This document shows positions 25,256 through 38,849 of a stretch of DNA of 64,000 nucleotides, piece after piece (the first letter of the stretch is position 1; every line of letters begins with the position of its first letter). Origin of the DNA: Saccharothrix luteola. Lineage in GTDB: Bacteria; Actinomycetota; Actinomycetes; Mycobacteriales; Pseudonocardiaceae. A program made the translations under genes and the position numbers. The stretch spans positions 266,976 to 330,975 of the forward strand of contig NZ_JAJHUO010000007.1 of the NCBI RefSeq assembly GCF_020859565.1. The letters are read 5' to 3'. Below the pieces are notes generated by a model. The model was not told the DNA's origin. It did no database searches and saw only the letters and a list, made by a program, of their open reading frames with translations.

Positions 25256-26179
25256 TTACAGGACCCGGAGCAGGCCCTCCTGGACCACGGTAGCCACCAA
25301 GTGGCCGTCCTGGCTGTAGAAACGGCCCGTCGCGAGGCCCCGAGCGCCGGAAGCCGAAGGTGAGGCGCAGTCGTAGAGGAACCACTCGTCGGCGCGGAAC
25401 CGGCGGTGGAACCACATGGCGTGGTCCAGGCTCGCGCCCAGCACCTTGTCGGTTCCCCAGTACACGCCGTGCCTGACCAGCACCGAGTCGAGCAACGTCA
25501 TGTCCGACGCGTACGCCAGCACGCACACGTGCAGCAGGTCGTCGTCCGGCAGCTCGCCGTCCGCCCTCATCCACACCTGGCTGCGCGCCTCGCCCGGCCC
25601 GTCCTCCCGCGCCCGCCACGGCGGCTCGGTCACGTACCGGATGTCGATAGGCCTCGGCAGCCGCGCCATGCCGACCTTCTCCAGGTACCCGGCCGCCGAC
25701 TCGGCGTAGGTGGGCAGCGAGGACGGCGCCGGCACCGCCGGCATGGGCTCCTGGTGGTCGAGACCCGGCTCGTCCAGCTGGAACGACGCCGACAGCGCGA
25801 AGATCGCCTTGCCGTGCTGGACCGCGACCACGCGCCGGGTGGTGAACGAGCGCCCGTCGCGGATCCGGTCGACCTCGTACACGATCGGCACGGTCGGGTC
25901 GCCGCCGCGGATGAAGTACGAGTGCAGCGAGTGCACCCGGCGCTCACGGGGCACGGTGCGGCCGGCGGCTACCAGGGCCTGGCCGGCGACCTGCCCGCCG
26001 AACACCCGGACGGGCGACTCGGCGGGTGACACACCGCGGAAGATGTTCTCCTCGACGCGCTCCAGGTCGAGCAGCGCGACGAGTCGGTCGAGCACGGGCT
26101 GCCCGTGGGGCACGCCGTCGGCGTCCAGTGGAACGTCCGAGAACTCGGCGGTCGCCGCGGCACGGGCAGCCTCGGTCAC
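25256..26179 (-). CDS. tesB: Acyl-CoA thioesterase II
   Basis: A double hot-dog thioesterase of 307 residues that hydrolyses medium- to long-chain acyl-CoA to free fatty acid and CoA. Marks include FRGVSPAESPVRVFGGQVAGQALVAA and RRVHSLHSYFIRGGD in the first hot-dog, and ASDMTLLDSVL and GASLDHAMWFHRRFRADEW in the second, where the catalytic Asp-Thr-Gln set lies. The TesB C-terminal FYSQDGHLVATVVQEGLLR is intact. It starts 8 bp after the pyruvate kinase stop, so the two are an operon; the same pair is known in mycobacteria. Confidence 0.93.
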   Translation of the reverse strand: MTEAARAAATAEFSDVPLDADGVPHGQPVLDRLVALLDLERVEENIFRGVSPAESPVRVFGGQVAGQALVAAGRTVPRERRVHSLHSYFIRGGDPTVPIVYEVDRIRDGRSFTTRRVVAVQHGKAIFALSASFQLDEPGLDHQEPMPAVPAPSSLPTYAESAAGYLEKVGMARLPRPIDIRYVTEPPWRAREDGPGEARSQVWMRADGELPDDDLLHVCVLAYASDMTLLDSVLVRHGVYWGTDKVLGASLDHAMWFHRRFRADEWFLYDCASPSASGARGLATGRFYSQDGHLVATVVQEGLLRVL

Positions 26180-26187
26180 GTCATCTC

Positions 26188-27612
26188 CTAAGCGTGGTCG
26201 TCCTCCCCCAGGCGGTGCACCCGGATGAGGTTCGTCGAGCCGATGGTGCCAGGCGGCGAGCCTGCCACGACCACGACGAGGTCGCCCGGCTGGTACCGGC
26301 CGATGTCGATCATCGACAGGTCCACCTGGCGGACCATCTCGTCCGTCGAGTCCACCTTAGGCACCAGGAACGTCTCGGTGCCCCAGGTGAGAGAAAGCTG
26401 ACTGCGCACGCTGGGCTCCGGCGTGAACGCCAGCAGCGGCAGCGGGGTGTGCAGGCGGGCGAGCCGCCGCACGGTGTCGCCGGACTGGGTGAACGCGACC
26501 AGCGCCTTCGCGTTCAGCCGCTCGCCGATGTCACGCGCCGCGTAGGAGATCACGCCGCGCTTGGTGCGCGGGACGTGCGTCAGCGGCGGGACCACGGTGG
26601 ACTCGGTCTCGACGGCCACGATGATGCGGCTCATGGTCTTGACCGACTCGATGGCGTAACGGCCGACCGAGGTCTCGCCGGACAGCATCAGCGCGTCGGC
26701 GCCGTCGAGCACGGCGTTCGCGACGTCCGAGGTCTCGGCGCGGGTCGGCCGGGAGTTCGTGATCATCGAGTCGAGCATCTGGGTGGCCACGATGACCGGC
26801 TTGGCGTTCTCGCGGGCGATCTGGATGGCCCGCTTCTGCACCAGCGGCACGTGCTCCAGCGGCAGCTCCACGCCCAGGTCGCCGCGGGCGACCATGACGC
26901 CGTCGAAGGCGAGCACGATCGCTTCGAGGTTGTCGACCGCCTCCGGCTTCTCGATCTTGGCGATCACCGGCTTGCGGCCGTGGCCCACGCGGTCCATCAC
27001 CTGGTGGACCAGGTCGATGTCCGCGGGCGAGCGCACGAACGACAGGGCGATGAAGTCCACGCCCAGGTTGAGGGCGAACTCCAGGTCCTCGATGTCCTTC
27101 TCGGACAGCGCGGGCACGGACACGTCCATGCCGGGCAGCGAGAGGCCCTTGTTGTTGCTGACGGGGCCGCCCTCGGTGACCTCGCAGACCACGTCCGGCC
27201 CGTCGACCTCGGTGACGGTCAGGCCCACCTTGCCGTCGTCCACCAGCAGCCGGTCGCCCGCCTTGGCGTCCTGCGCCAGCTGCTTGTAGGTGGTGGAGAC
27301 GCGGTCGTGGGTGCCCTCGACGTCCTCGACGGTCACCCGGACGATGTCACCGGTGCGCCACTCGACTGGGCCGTGGGCGAACCGGCCGAGGCGGATCTTG
27401 GGGCCCTGCAGGTCGGCCAGGATGCCGACCGCGCGGCCCGACGCTTCGGCCGCGTTGCGGACGAGGTCGTAGACCTGCTTGTGGTCGGCATGGCTGCCGT
27501 GGCTGAAGTTCATCCGGGCAACGTCCATACCGGCCGCCACCAGCTCGTTGACCTTGTCCTCGGTCGCGGTGGCAGGACCCATCGTACAGACGATCTTCGC
27601 GCGTCGACTCAC
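26188..27612 (-). CDS. pyk: Pyruvate kinase
   Basis: Converts phosphoenolpyruvate and ADP to pyruvate and ATP in the last step of glycolysis. The 474-residue length is usual for bacteria. Visible marks are RRAKIVCTMGPAT at the N-terminus, MNFSHG, the catalytic-lysine strand KPVIAKIEKPEAVDN, and the signature VMVARGDLGVELPLEHVP. The C-terminal allosteric domain is present. It is followed after 8 bp by tesB and is divergent from a VanZ-like gene (82 bp between). Confidence 0.96.
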   Translation of the reverse strand: MSRRAKIVCTMGPATATEDKVNELVAAGMDVARMNFSHGSHADHKQVYDLVRNAAEASGRAVGILADLQGPKIRLGRFAHGPVEWRTGDIVRVTVEDVEGTHDRVSTTYKQLAQDAKAGDRLLVDDGKVGLTVTEVDGPDVVCEVTEGGPVSNNKGLSLPGMDVSVPALSEKDIEDLEFALNLGVDFIALSFVRSPADIDLVHQVMDRVGHGRKPVIAKIEKPEAVDNLEAIVLAFDGVMVARGDLGVELPLEHVPLVQKRAIQIARENAKPVIVATQMLDSMITNSRPTRAETSDVANAVLDGADALMLSGETSVGRYAIESVKTMSRIIVAVETESTVVPPLTHVPRTKRGVISYAARDIGERLNAKALVAFTQSGDTVRRLARLHTPLPLLAFTPEPSVRSQLSLTWGTETFLVPKVDSTDEMVRQVDLSMIDIGRYQPGDLVVVVAGSPPGTIGSTNLIRVHRLGEDDHA

Positions 27613-27694
27613 GTCTAGTCAGAGTAGTCCCTGTCACTGGACCGATCAGGATGTACCGGGAAGTAATCTCCGCGAAACAGGCAGAATCTGCACC

Positions 27695-28045
27695 GTGGGC
27701 CCCAGAATCCTTCCGTTCGTGGTCACGGTGTTGCTCAGCGTCATCGTGCTGTTCACCCCGGCGTCAGGTGTGCCCACCGCACCCCCGGGCACCGACAAGG
27801 TGGTGCACTTCGTGCTGTTCGCCCTGCTCATGGGCGCCGGGAGGTACGCGCGACTGCCGTCCGGACCACTGGTCATCGTCCTCTTGGGTTACGCCGCGGT
27901 CTCGGAAGCGTTGCAGTGGCTCATCACCGCGCTGAACCGCGGCGGGGACGTCCTGGACGCCCTCGTGGACGTGGCCGGCATCGCCTTCGGCGCCCTGGTC
28001 GCGCGGTCGACGGCCCGAAAACGCCGCACCCCTCTGGGGGAGTGA
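27695..28045 (+). CDS. VanZ-like membrane protein
   Basis: A 116-residue membrane protein with four hydrophobic segments. TDKVVHFVLFALLMGAGRYA after the first segment and ALNRGGDVLDALVDVAGIAFG near the end are the VanZ-like signature (conserved D-K-xxHF and D-xxxN/D-xxG). Members include VanZ, which confers low-level teicoplanin resistance in enterococci; the mechanism and the role in actinobacteria are unknown. The start is a GTG at 27695, chosen because it precedes the first helix; no good Shine-Dalgarno is seen. Confidence 0.8.
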   Translation: MGPRILPFVVTVLLSVIVLFTPASGVPTAPPGTDKVVHFVLFALLMGAGRYARLPSGPLVIVLLGYAAVSEALQWLITALNRGGDVLDALVDVAGIAFGALVARSTARKRRTPLGE

Positions 28046-28136
28046 GAACAGGCCGGCCGCACCCGGCTGGAGCCGTCGATCGGCCGGACCGAGCCGCCCT
28101 GCCCGAAATCGTGCACCTTCACGGGCGACACCCTGG

Positions 28137-28817
28137 TCAGCGCCGGAAGCCGACCTCGGTGAGCCCGATGTGGTCGGCGCACCAGTCCACGAACGGCGTG
28201 ATCTGCCGCCAGCCCTCGCGGACCCGGTCCAGGCAGCCCGGCTCGTGCAGCACGTCGTCGGGCGGCCACACCTTCGCCACGTAGAGGCGCTTGTGCTTGA
28301 GCAGCTCGATCCGGGGGTGCTCCGGGTCCAGCCCGCGCGGCGCGCGCTTGAGCTTGTCCCCGCGCAGCTCCCAGCCGGCCTTGGCGAGCTTCGCGAGCAG
28401 CTTCTCCAGCGCACGCCCGCGCACGTCGTCGGCGACCGACTCGCGGTAGCGCGCGAGCTGGTCGGACGCCATGGCGAACGACCCACCGGCCACGAACAAC
28501 CCTTCGGTCCCGATCTGCACGTAGTGCGCGCCACCGCCGCGACCGAGCTCGACCACGCCGCCGCAGTGGTCTTTGTACGGCGTCTTGTCCTTGCTGAACC
28601 GCACGTCCCGATAGGGCCGGAAGACCTTTCCTTTGCCGAACTCGGGCTCGAGCGCGGCGAGCAACGTCTCCATCGGGGTGCGCACATCGCGCTGGTAGAC
28701 GTGCTTGTGGTCGTCCCAGTAGGCCTTGGAGTTGTCGGCGACGAGCCCGTCGTAGAAGTCGATGGCGTGTTCGCCGAACCCGGTGAATTCCACGGCGCAC
28801 AGCTTACGTTCGTCCAT
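28137..28817 (-). CDS. DUF2461 family protein
   Basis: A 226-residue cytoplasmic protein matching DUF2461 (TIGR02453): FYDGLVADNSKAYWDDHKHVYQRDVRTPM, then KVFRPYRDVRFSKDKTPYKDHCGGVV, HYVQIGTEGLFVAGGSFAM, and a C-terminal LKHKRLYVAKVWPPDDVL. No catalytic mechanism is established for the family. It is divergent from the helicase-domain gene, with 68 bp between the start codons. It ends 91 bp from the convergent VanZ-like gene. Confidence 0.9.
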   Translation of the reverse strand: MDERKLCAVEFTGFGEHAIDFYDGLVADNSKAYWDDHKHVYQRDVRTPMETLLAALEPEFGKGKVFRPYRDVRFSKDKTPYKDHCGGVVELGRGGGAHYVQIGTEGLFVAGGSFAMASDQLARYRESVADDVRGRALEKLLAKLAKAGWELRGDKLKRAPRGLDPEHPRIELLKHKRLYVAKVWPPDDVLHEPGCLDRVREGWRQITPFVDWCADHIGLTEVGFRR

Positions 28818-28885
28818 TCGTGGCTCATTCGAACGCTCTATCGCAACGCATCACCGAGCGGTCACGTTCTGTGCATAATCGCCGG

Positions 28886-30838
28886 GTGGGTAGGAAAACG
28901 GCGCTGGCCGGCTGGCTGCGCGAGCTCGACGCGGTGGAGCTCCGGGACATCTTGGCGCTGCGCAAGGACGCCGCCGATCGCAGGCCCCACTCGTTGCGGG
29001 CGCTGGCGGACGAGCTGACCACGACGGCGTCGCTGCGCGCGGCGGTCGACGGGCTCGACCAGGCGTGCCGGGACGTGCTGGACACCGTGCTGCGGCTGGG
29101 TGACGAGGCGGGTGTGGAGGCGCTGGCGGAACGGTTGCGCTGCAACGGGAAGGCGTCGCGAGCGGAGCTGAAGCGGGCGTTGGGCCAGTTGCGCGCGCGG
29201 GCGCTGGTGTGGCCGGCGGCCGGGCGGTTGGTGAGCTCGCCCGGGTTGCGGCTGCTGGAGGAAGAACCGCCGCGCCGCATCACGCCCGCGCCGCGCACGC
29301 CCCGCCGCGCGCCGCAGAACCGGGGTTTCGCGGACCGGGCCGCGATCACGCCCGCTACGTCCACTGTGGACGGTGTGACGCGGCTGGTCGACCTGTGCGA
29401 CGTGGAGCAGGTGACGTGCCGCGCGGTGCTGGGGTTGCGGGAGCTGCGGCGGCTCGCGGGCGTGCTGCGGTCGGACGAGGGCCGGACGCGGTTGTGGGTG
29501 GGGTTGGCCGTCGAGGCGCGGTTGCTCGCGGTGGACGACGGCAGGCTGGTGCCGACCGTCGGCGCGGACGCGTGGCGCGCCGCGTCGCCCGCGGAGCGGC
29601 TGACCGCGTTGGCGCGCGCGTGGCCGCGGCTGACGTGGACGCCGGGCAAGCAGCGTCCCGCGTCGGCGGAAGCGTCCTCGTCGGACTCGGGCGACCGGAC
29701 CAGGCGCGGCCTGCTGGAGGGGTACGCGCGGCTGGACGAGGACGAGGCGTTCGAGCACCGGCACGAGGTGGTGGCCGAGCTGGTGTGGACGCGGCCCGCC
29801 GTGCACGGGCGTGCGGCGACCGAGGCGGCGCTGGTGGAGGCCGAGTCGGTGGGGTTGGTGGCGTTGGGCGCGGCGACCGCGCTGGGCCGCGCGGTGCTGG
29901 CGGGCGGGGTGGACGAGGTGGCGGGTCGGTTCGTGCCGCCCGAGGCGGTCACCGCGCACCTGCGGCCGGACCTGACCGCCGTGGTGGCCGGGCTGCCGTC
30001 GCGCGAGCTGAGCGGGGTGCTGGAGCTGGCGGCGGACGGCGCGGCGGGCGGGTGGCGGTTCAGCGGCGCGAGCGTGCGGCGGGCGTTGGACGCGGGGCAC
30101 GAGCCGGACGCGTTGCTGGCCCGGTTGGCGTCGGTGGCCGAGCACGGCGTGCCGCCGACGTTGGCGCACCTGGTGCGCGAGGTGGCGCGGCAGCACGGGC
30201 GGATCACGGTGACGCCGGTGGCGTGCTGCGTGCGGACCGAGGACCCGGTGCTGCTGGGCGAGATCGCCGCGCACCCGTCGTTGGCGCCGCTGTCGTTGCA
30301 GCCGCTGGGGCCGACGGTGCTGGCGTCGGCGAAGCCCGCCGCGGAGACGTTGGCGTTGCTGCGGGCGGCCGGTTACGCGCCGACGACGGCCGCCGTGGAC
30401 GGCATGGCGGTGGTGGAGCGGGTGCCGCGACGTCGCGTCGAGCCGCCGCCCGTGCGTGCGGCGACGGGCGGGTGGCGCACGCCGTTGACCGGGCACGAGG
30501 TGGCGAAGCTGGCGGCGGCGCTGGTGGAGCGGGAGCGGCCGAGGCCGCGGTTCGTGCTGCCGCCGGTGGAGTCGCAGCGGATCGGCACGGTGCGGCTGCT
30601 GCGCGACCAGTCGCTGGTGCTGCCCGACTCGGAGGTCGTGCTGCTGGCGGACGCGCTGGTGAGCCGGACGTCCGTGGAGATCGCGGTGGCGAACGGCCCG
30701 CGGAGCACGGTGAAGCACGTGATCACCCCGGTCGACCACGCCGCGGGCAACCTGAAGGCCAACTGCGCGCCCCGCGGCGAGCACCGCGAGTTCCTGGTCA
30801 GCCGCATCCGCTCGGTGCGCGCGGTGACCGGCGTCTGA
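28886..30838 (+). CDS. Helicase C-terminal (XPB/Ssl2-like) domain protein lacking an ATPase
   Basis: A protein of about 650 residues. The C-terminal third (GRITVTPVACCVRTEDPVLLGEIAAHPSLAPL; LGPTVLASAKPAAETLALLRAAGYAP; RLLRDQSLVLPDSEVVLLADALVSRTSVEIAVANG) matches the helicase C-terminal domain (Helicase_C_3 type) found in XPB/Ssl2-like proteins. There is no Walker A or DExH motif, so it is not itself a helicase. The N-terminal part is a winged-helix-like Leu/Arg/Ala-rich region. In actinobacteria such proteins are often encoded near XPB/UvrB-type helicases; none is in this window. The GTG at 28886 was chosen; one at 28871 would add five residues. Confidence 0.85.
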   Translation: MGRKTALAGWLRELDAVELRDILALRKDAADRRPHSLRALADELTTTASLRAAVDGLDQACRDVLDTVLRLGDEAGVEALAERLRCNGKASRAELKRALGQLRARALVWPAAGRLVSSPGLRLLEEEPPRRITPAPRTPRRAPQNRGFADRAAITPATSTVDGVTRLVDLCDVEQVTCRAVLGLRELRRLAGVLRSDEGRTRLWVGLAVEARLLAVDDGRLVPTVGADAWRAASPAERLTALARAWPRLTWTPGKQRPASAEASSSDSGDRTRRGLLEGYARLDEDEAFEHRHEVVAELVWTRPAVHGRAATEAALVEAESVGLVALGAATALGRAVLAGGVDEVAGRFVPPEAVTAHLRPDLTAVVAGLPSRELSGVLELAADGAAGGWRFSGASVRRALDAGHEPDALLARLASVAEHGVPPTLAHLVREVARQHGRITVTPVACCVRTEDPVLLGEIAAHPSLAPLSLQPLGPTVLASAKPAAETLALLRAAGYAPTTAAVDGMAVVERVPRRRVEPPPVRAATGGWRTPLTGHEVAKLAAALVERERPRPRFVLPPVESQRIGTVRLLRDQSLVLPDSEVVLLADALVSRTSVEIAVANGPRSTVKHVITPVDHAAGNLKANCAPRGEHREFLVSRIRSVRAVTGV

Positions 30839-30882
30839 CAGCACGCGGCCCTGGTCCGCGGGTCGGGGTCGCGCGAGCAAGA

Positions 30883-30912
30883 GGCCGCCCCGACGTCGTT
30901 GTCGGGGCGGCC
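30883..30912. terminator. Bidirectional hairpin terminator
   Basis: GGCCGCCCCGAC (30883-30894) and GTCGGGGCGGCC (30901-30912) form a perfect 12-bp stem with a 6-nt loop. It sits centrally between two convergent genes, 44 bp past one stop and 29 bp past the other. Confidence 0.85.
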
Positions 30913-30941
30913 GGGCATCCAGCGAACGGCGGTCTAAGGGG

Positions 30942-32439
30942 TCACACCACGGCCAGCGGCAGCATGTTGGGGATGACCGGGGACGGCAGGTCGGACGAGC
31001 CGGTCAGGTAGCGGTCCACCGCGTTGGCCACCGAACGGCCCTCGGCGATCGCCCACACGACCAGCGAAGCGCCCCGGTGCGCGTCACCGCAGACGAACAC
31101 GCCGGGCGACTGCGTCTGCCAGTCCGAGCCGCACGAGATCGTGCCGCGCGAGGTGAGCTGGATGCCCAGCCCGTCCAGCAACGGCATGTGCTCGACGCCC
31201 TCGAAGCCGATGGCCAGCAGCACCAGGTCCGCCGGCAGCACCTCGACCTCCTCGGACGTCGGCACGACCTGGCGGCGGCCGGAGGCGTCCTTCTCCACCC
31301 GCACCTTGCGCAGCTGGATGTGGCGCACGTGCCCGTCGGAGTCGCCGACGAACTTCTCCACCGCGACCGCGAACTTCCGCTCCCCCGCCTCCTCGTGCGC
31401 GGGGTAGGTGCGCAGGATCCACGGCCACACCGGCCACGGCGACTTGCCGTTGTCCCGAGTGGACGGTGGCATCGGGTACTGGTCCAGCTGCAGCACGGAA
31501 GCCGCGCCCTGCCGGGACGCCGTGCCGTAGCAGTCCGCGCCGGTGTCGCCGCCGCCGATGATCACGACGTGCTTGCCGGCCGCGTCGATCTCCGCCGGCC
31601 CGTCGCCCTCGCAGGCGCGGTTGGCGGGCACGAGGTGCTCCATCGCCAGGTGGATGCCCTGCAACGAGCGCCCCGGCGTGGTCGTGTCGTCACGGCCGCG
31701 CAGCGCGCCCACCGCGAGCACCACCGCGTCGAACTTCGCCCGCAGCTCCTCGACGGTCAGGTCGACGCCGACCTCGCAGCCGGTGACGAACTTCGTGCCC
31801 TCCTTGCGCAGCTGCGCGAGCCGCCGGTCGAGGACCTTCTTCTCCATCTTGAACTCGGGGATGCCGTAGCGGAGCAGCCCGCCGAGCCGGTCGTCCCGCT
31901 CGAACACGGTGACCTCGTGGCCCGCGCGGGTGAGCTGCTGCGCCGCCGCCAGCCCGGCCGGACCGGAACCGACGACCGCCACCCGGCGGCCCGACGACAC
32001 CTGCGACTGCGACGGCCGCACGAGCCCCTGCTCCCACGACACGTCGGCGATGGCCTGCTCGACCCGCTTGATCGCGACCGCGCCGCCCGCGTCGTGGCTG
32101 ATCGACAGCACGCACGCCGCCTCGCACGGCGCGGGGCACAGCCTGCCGGTGAACTCGGGGAAGTTGTTCGTCGCGTGCAGCCGGTCCGACGCCGACTCCC
32201 AGTCGCCCCGGCGCACCAGGTCGTTCCACTCGGGGATCAGGTTGCCCAGCGGGCACCCGGCCGACCCGGAGTGGCAGAACGGGATGCCGCAGTCCATGCA
32301 CCGCGTCGCCTGCGTGCGCACCTCCGCGTCCCGCTGCTCGGCGGGCACGTCGAGGTACACCTCGTCCCAGTCGCTGAGCCGCTCGGCGGCGGGCCGCTTC
32401 TTCGGCTCGGAGCGGGAGTGCTTGAGGAAACCGTACGGG

Positions 32440-32447
<8 letters not shown>
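30942..32447 (-). CDS. gltD: Glutamate synthase small (beta) subunit
   Basis: A 501-residue flavoprotein subunit of NADPH glutamate synthase; it passes electrons from NADPH through FAD and 4Fe-4S clusters to the large subunit. The N-terminal cluster cysteines are in [18 protein letters not shown] and [13 protein letters not shown]; the FAD site is [17 protein letters not shown] and the NADPH site [16 protein letters not shown]. The start is a GTG that overlaps the 3' end of gltB by 8 bp, so the two are translationally coupled. A strong terminator lies downstream. Confidence 0.96.
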
Positions 32448-36978
<4,531 letters not shown>

Positions 36979-37338
36979 TGCGCAGACCTCCTTCGTCGTC
37001 CTTGGTGAAAGAACGAGTCCTCGTGTCCAGGTCCTGGAATCCGGGTGCTGGGCACGGGACGACGATGGCCCGCGTGTTGACGAGACTTTAACAGTCGCGA
37101 AACGGATCCACACCATCCTTCGGGTGATCTCGATCGGCGACCGGTAACGATTCGGCCGGTTCGAGCGATACCCCGGCCGGCTTGTTACGCGTTGTTAAGC
37201 ATAACGGAGGGACCGCCCTCGCGCGCGCCGGTGAGATTCGGCCGACACTGCGCCCTCCGCCACGATTCCGGACGAACTCGCAGGTGAGCCCCCGTGCCGC
37301 CGCCTCGTGGGCGACGACCGGGGGCTCAGGTGCGCGTC
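36979..37338. other. 360-bp intergenic region upstream of gltB
   Basis: Holds the presumed gltB promoter in an AT-richer stretch near 37080-37210, including the partial repeat TTGTTACGCGTTGTTAAGC around 37180-37198, which could be a regulator site. Near the other end is the hairpin terminator of the symporter gene. I see no gene in it. Confidence 0.5.
37285..37328 (-). terminator. Hairpin terminator of the dicarboxylate symporter gene
   Basis: TGAGCCCCCG (37285-37294) pairs exactly with CGGGGGCTCA (37319-37328) across a 24-nt loop. It lies 11 bp past the stop of the minus-strand symporter gene. Confidence 0.7.
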
Positions 37339-38709
37339 TCAGCGGGTGCCGGCGCCCACCGGCTCACGCTCCGTGACGTAATCGTCACCGTGCTGCTGTT
37401 CCATCAGGGCATCCACGTCCACCTGCCCGGGGTTGTCCATCACTTCGCGCAACCGGTCGCGGTCCAACTGGCCCTGCCAGCGCGCCACCACAAGGGTGCC
37501 GACGCCGTTGCCGATGACGTTCGTGATCGCCCGCGCCTCGGACATGAACCGGTCGATGCCCACGATCAGCGCGATGCCGACCGCCGGGATCGCGCTGTTG
37601 CCCTCGAACGCGCTCAGCGACGCCGCCAGCGTGACCAGGCCCGCGCCCGTGACGCCCGCCGCGCCCTTGCTGGCCAGCAGCATGAACAGCAGCAGCCCGA
37701 TCTGCGTGCCCAGGCCCACCTCCGTGCCCGTCGCCTGGGCGATGAAGATCGCGCCCATGGTCAGGTAGATGCACGTGCCGTCCAGGTTGAACGAGTAGCC
37801 GGTCGGGATCGTCAGGCCCACCACCGACTTGTCCGCGCCCGCCGCCTCCAGCTTCACCAACATGCGCGGCAGCACGGTCTCCGACGACGACGTGCCGAGC
37901 ACGATCAGCAGCTCGTCCTTGATGTACCGGAGGAACTTGAAGATCGAGAACCCGGCGTACAGCGCCACGCCGCCCAGCACCACCAGGATGAACAGCAGGC
38001 ACGTCGCGTAGAACGAGCCCATCAGCCACGCCAGCTTGCCCAGGATCGAACCGCCGAACTTGCCGATCGTGTAGGCGATGCCGCCGAACGCGCCGATCGG
38101 CGCCGCGTACATGACGATCTTGATGACGCCGAACATCACCTTGGCCGTGGTGTCCAGCGCGGACACGACCTTCTCGCCGCGCTTGCCCATGCCCGCCACG
38201 GCCACCGCGACCAGGATCGCGACCACCAGCACCTGGATCAGCTGGCCGTCGGTGAACGCGCCGAGGAACGACTTCGGCACCAGGCCCAGGATGAAGCCCG
38301 TGACGCCGGTTTCGGCGGTCTTGGCGTCGGCGAGCGTCTTCTCCGCCGCGCCGTCGTTGATCGGGATGGACGCGCCGTGGTGGCCCGGCTGCACCAGGTT
38401 GACCACGATCAGGCCGATCGCCAGCGCCACCGTCGTCATCGCGGTGAAGTACAGGATGGTCCGCAGCGCCAGGCCGCCCGCCTTGGCGAGGTTGCCGAGG
38501 CCCGCGATGCCGACCACGACCGTGCAGAAGATCGTCGGTGCGATGACCACCTTGACCAGCGCGATGAAGAAGTCGGCCATCCACTTCATGCCCGACGCCT
38601 GCGCCGGGAAGGCGTACCCGACGACGACGCCGAGCACGATCGACACCAGCACCCAGAAGTAGAGGTGCTTGTAGATCGGTTTGCGCTCACGGGCTTGCGC
38701 GCTGACCAC
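37339..38709 (-). CDS. dctA: C4-dicarboxylate/glutamate:cation symporter (DctA/GltP type)
   Basis: A 456-residue inner-membrane symporter of the DAACS family, which imports succinate, fumarate, malate or aspartate with protons or sodium. Eight helices and two re-entrant loops are expected; signatures seen are KVVIAPTIFCTVVVGI, the serine-rich loop LGTSSSETVLPRML, PTGYSFNLDGTCIYLT, and GNSAIPAVGIALIVGIDRFMSEARAITNVIGN in two parts. The C-terminus is hydrophilic. A GTG was chosen because GGAGGAGAC lies just upstream; the frame is open 38 codons more. It is divergent from the TAXI lipoprotein gene. Confidence 0.9.
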   Translation of the reverse strand: MVSAQARERKPIYKHLYFWVLVSIVLGVVVGYAFPAQASGMKWMADFFIALVKVVIAPTIFCTVVVGIAGLGNLAKAGGLALRTILYFTAMTTVALAIGLIVVNLVQPGHHGASIPINDGAAEKTLADAKTAETGVTGFILGLVPKSFLGAFTDGQLIQVLVVAILVAVAVAGMGKRGEKVVSALDTTAKVMFGVIKIVMYAAPIGAFGGIAYTIGKFGGSILGKLAWLMGSFYATCLLFILVVLGGVALYAGFSIFKFLRYIKDELLIVLGTSSSETVLPRMLVKLEAAGADKSVVGLTIPTGYSFNLDGTCIYLTMGAIFIAQATGTEVGLGTQIGLLLFMLLASKGAAGVTGAGLVTLAASLSAFEGNSAIPAVGIALIVGIDRFMSEARAITNVIGNGVGTLVVARWQGQLDRDRLREVMDNPGQVDVDALMEQQHGDDYVTEREPVGAGTR

Positions 38710-38849
38710 GTCTCCTCCAAGGGGGACCGTTGGGAGTTGGTTCGTGATCCTGAGCACAGGCCGTCGTCGCGACAAGGAGCGCGCCGGAAACTTCAGATCC
38801 CTCTGACGTAACACTCCGTTCACCCGGTGGTGGGGTTACCCTGCTGTTC

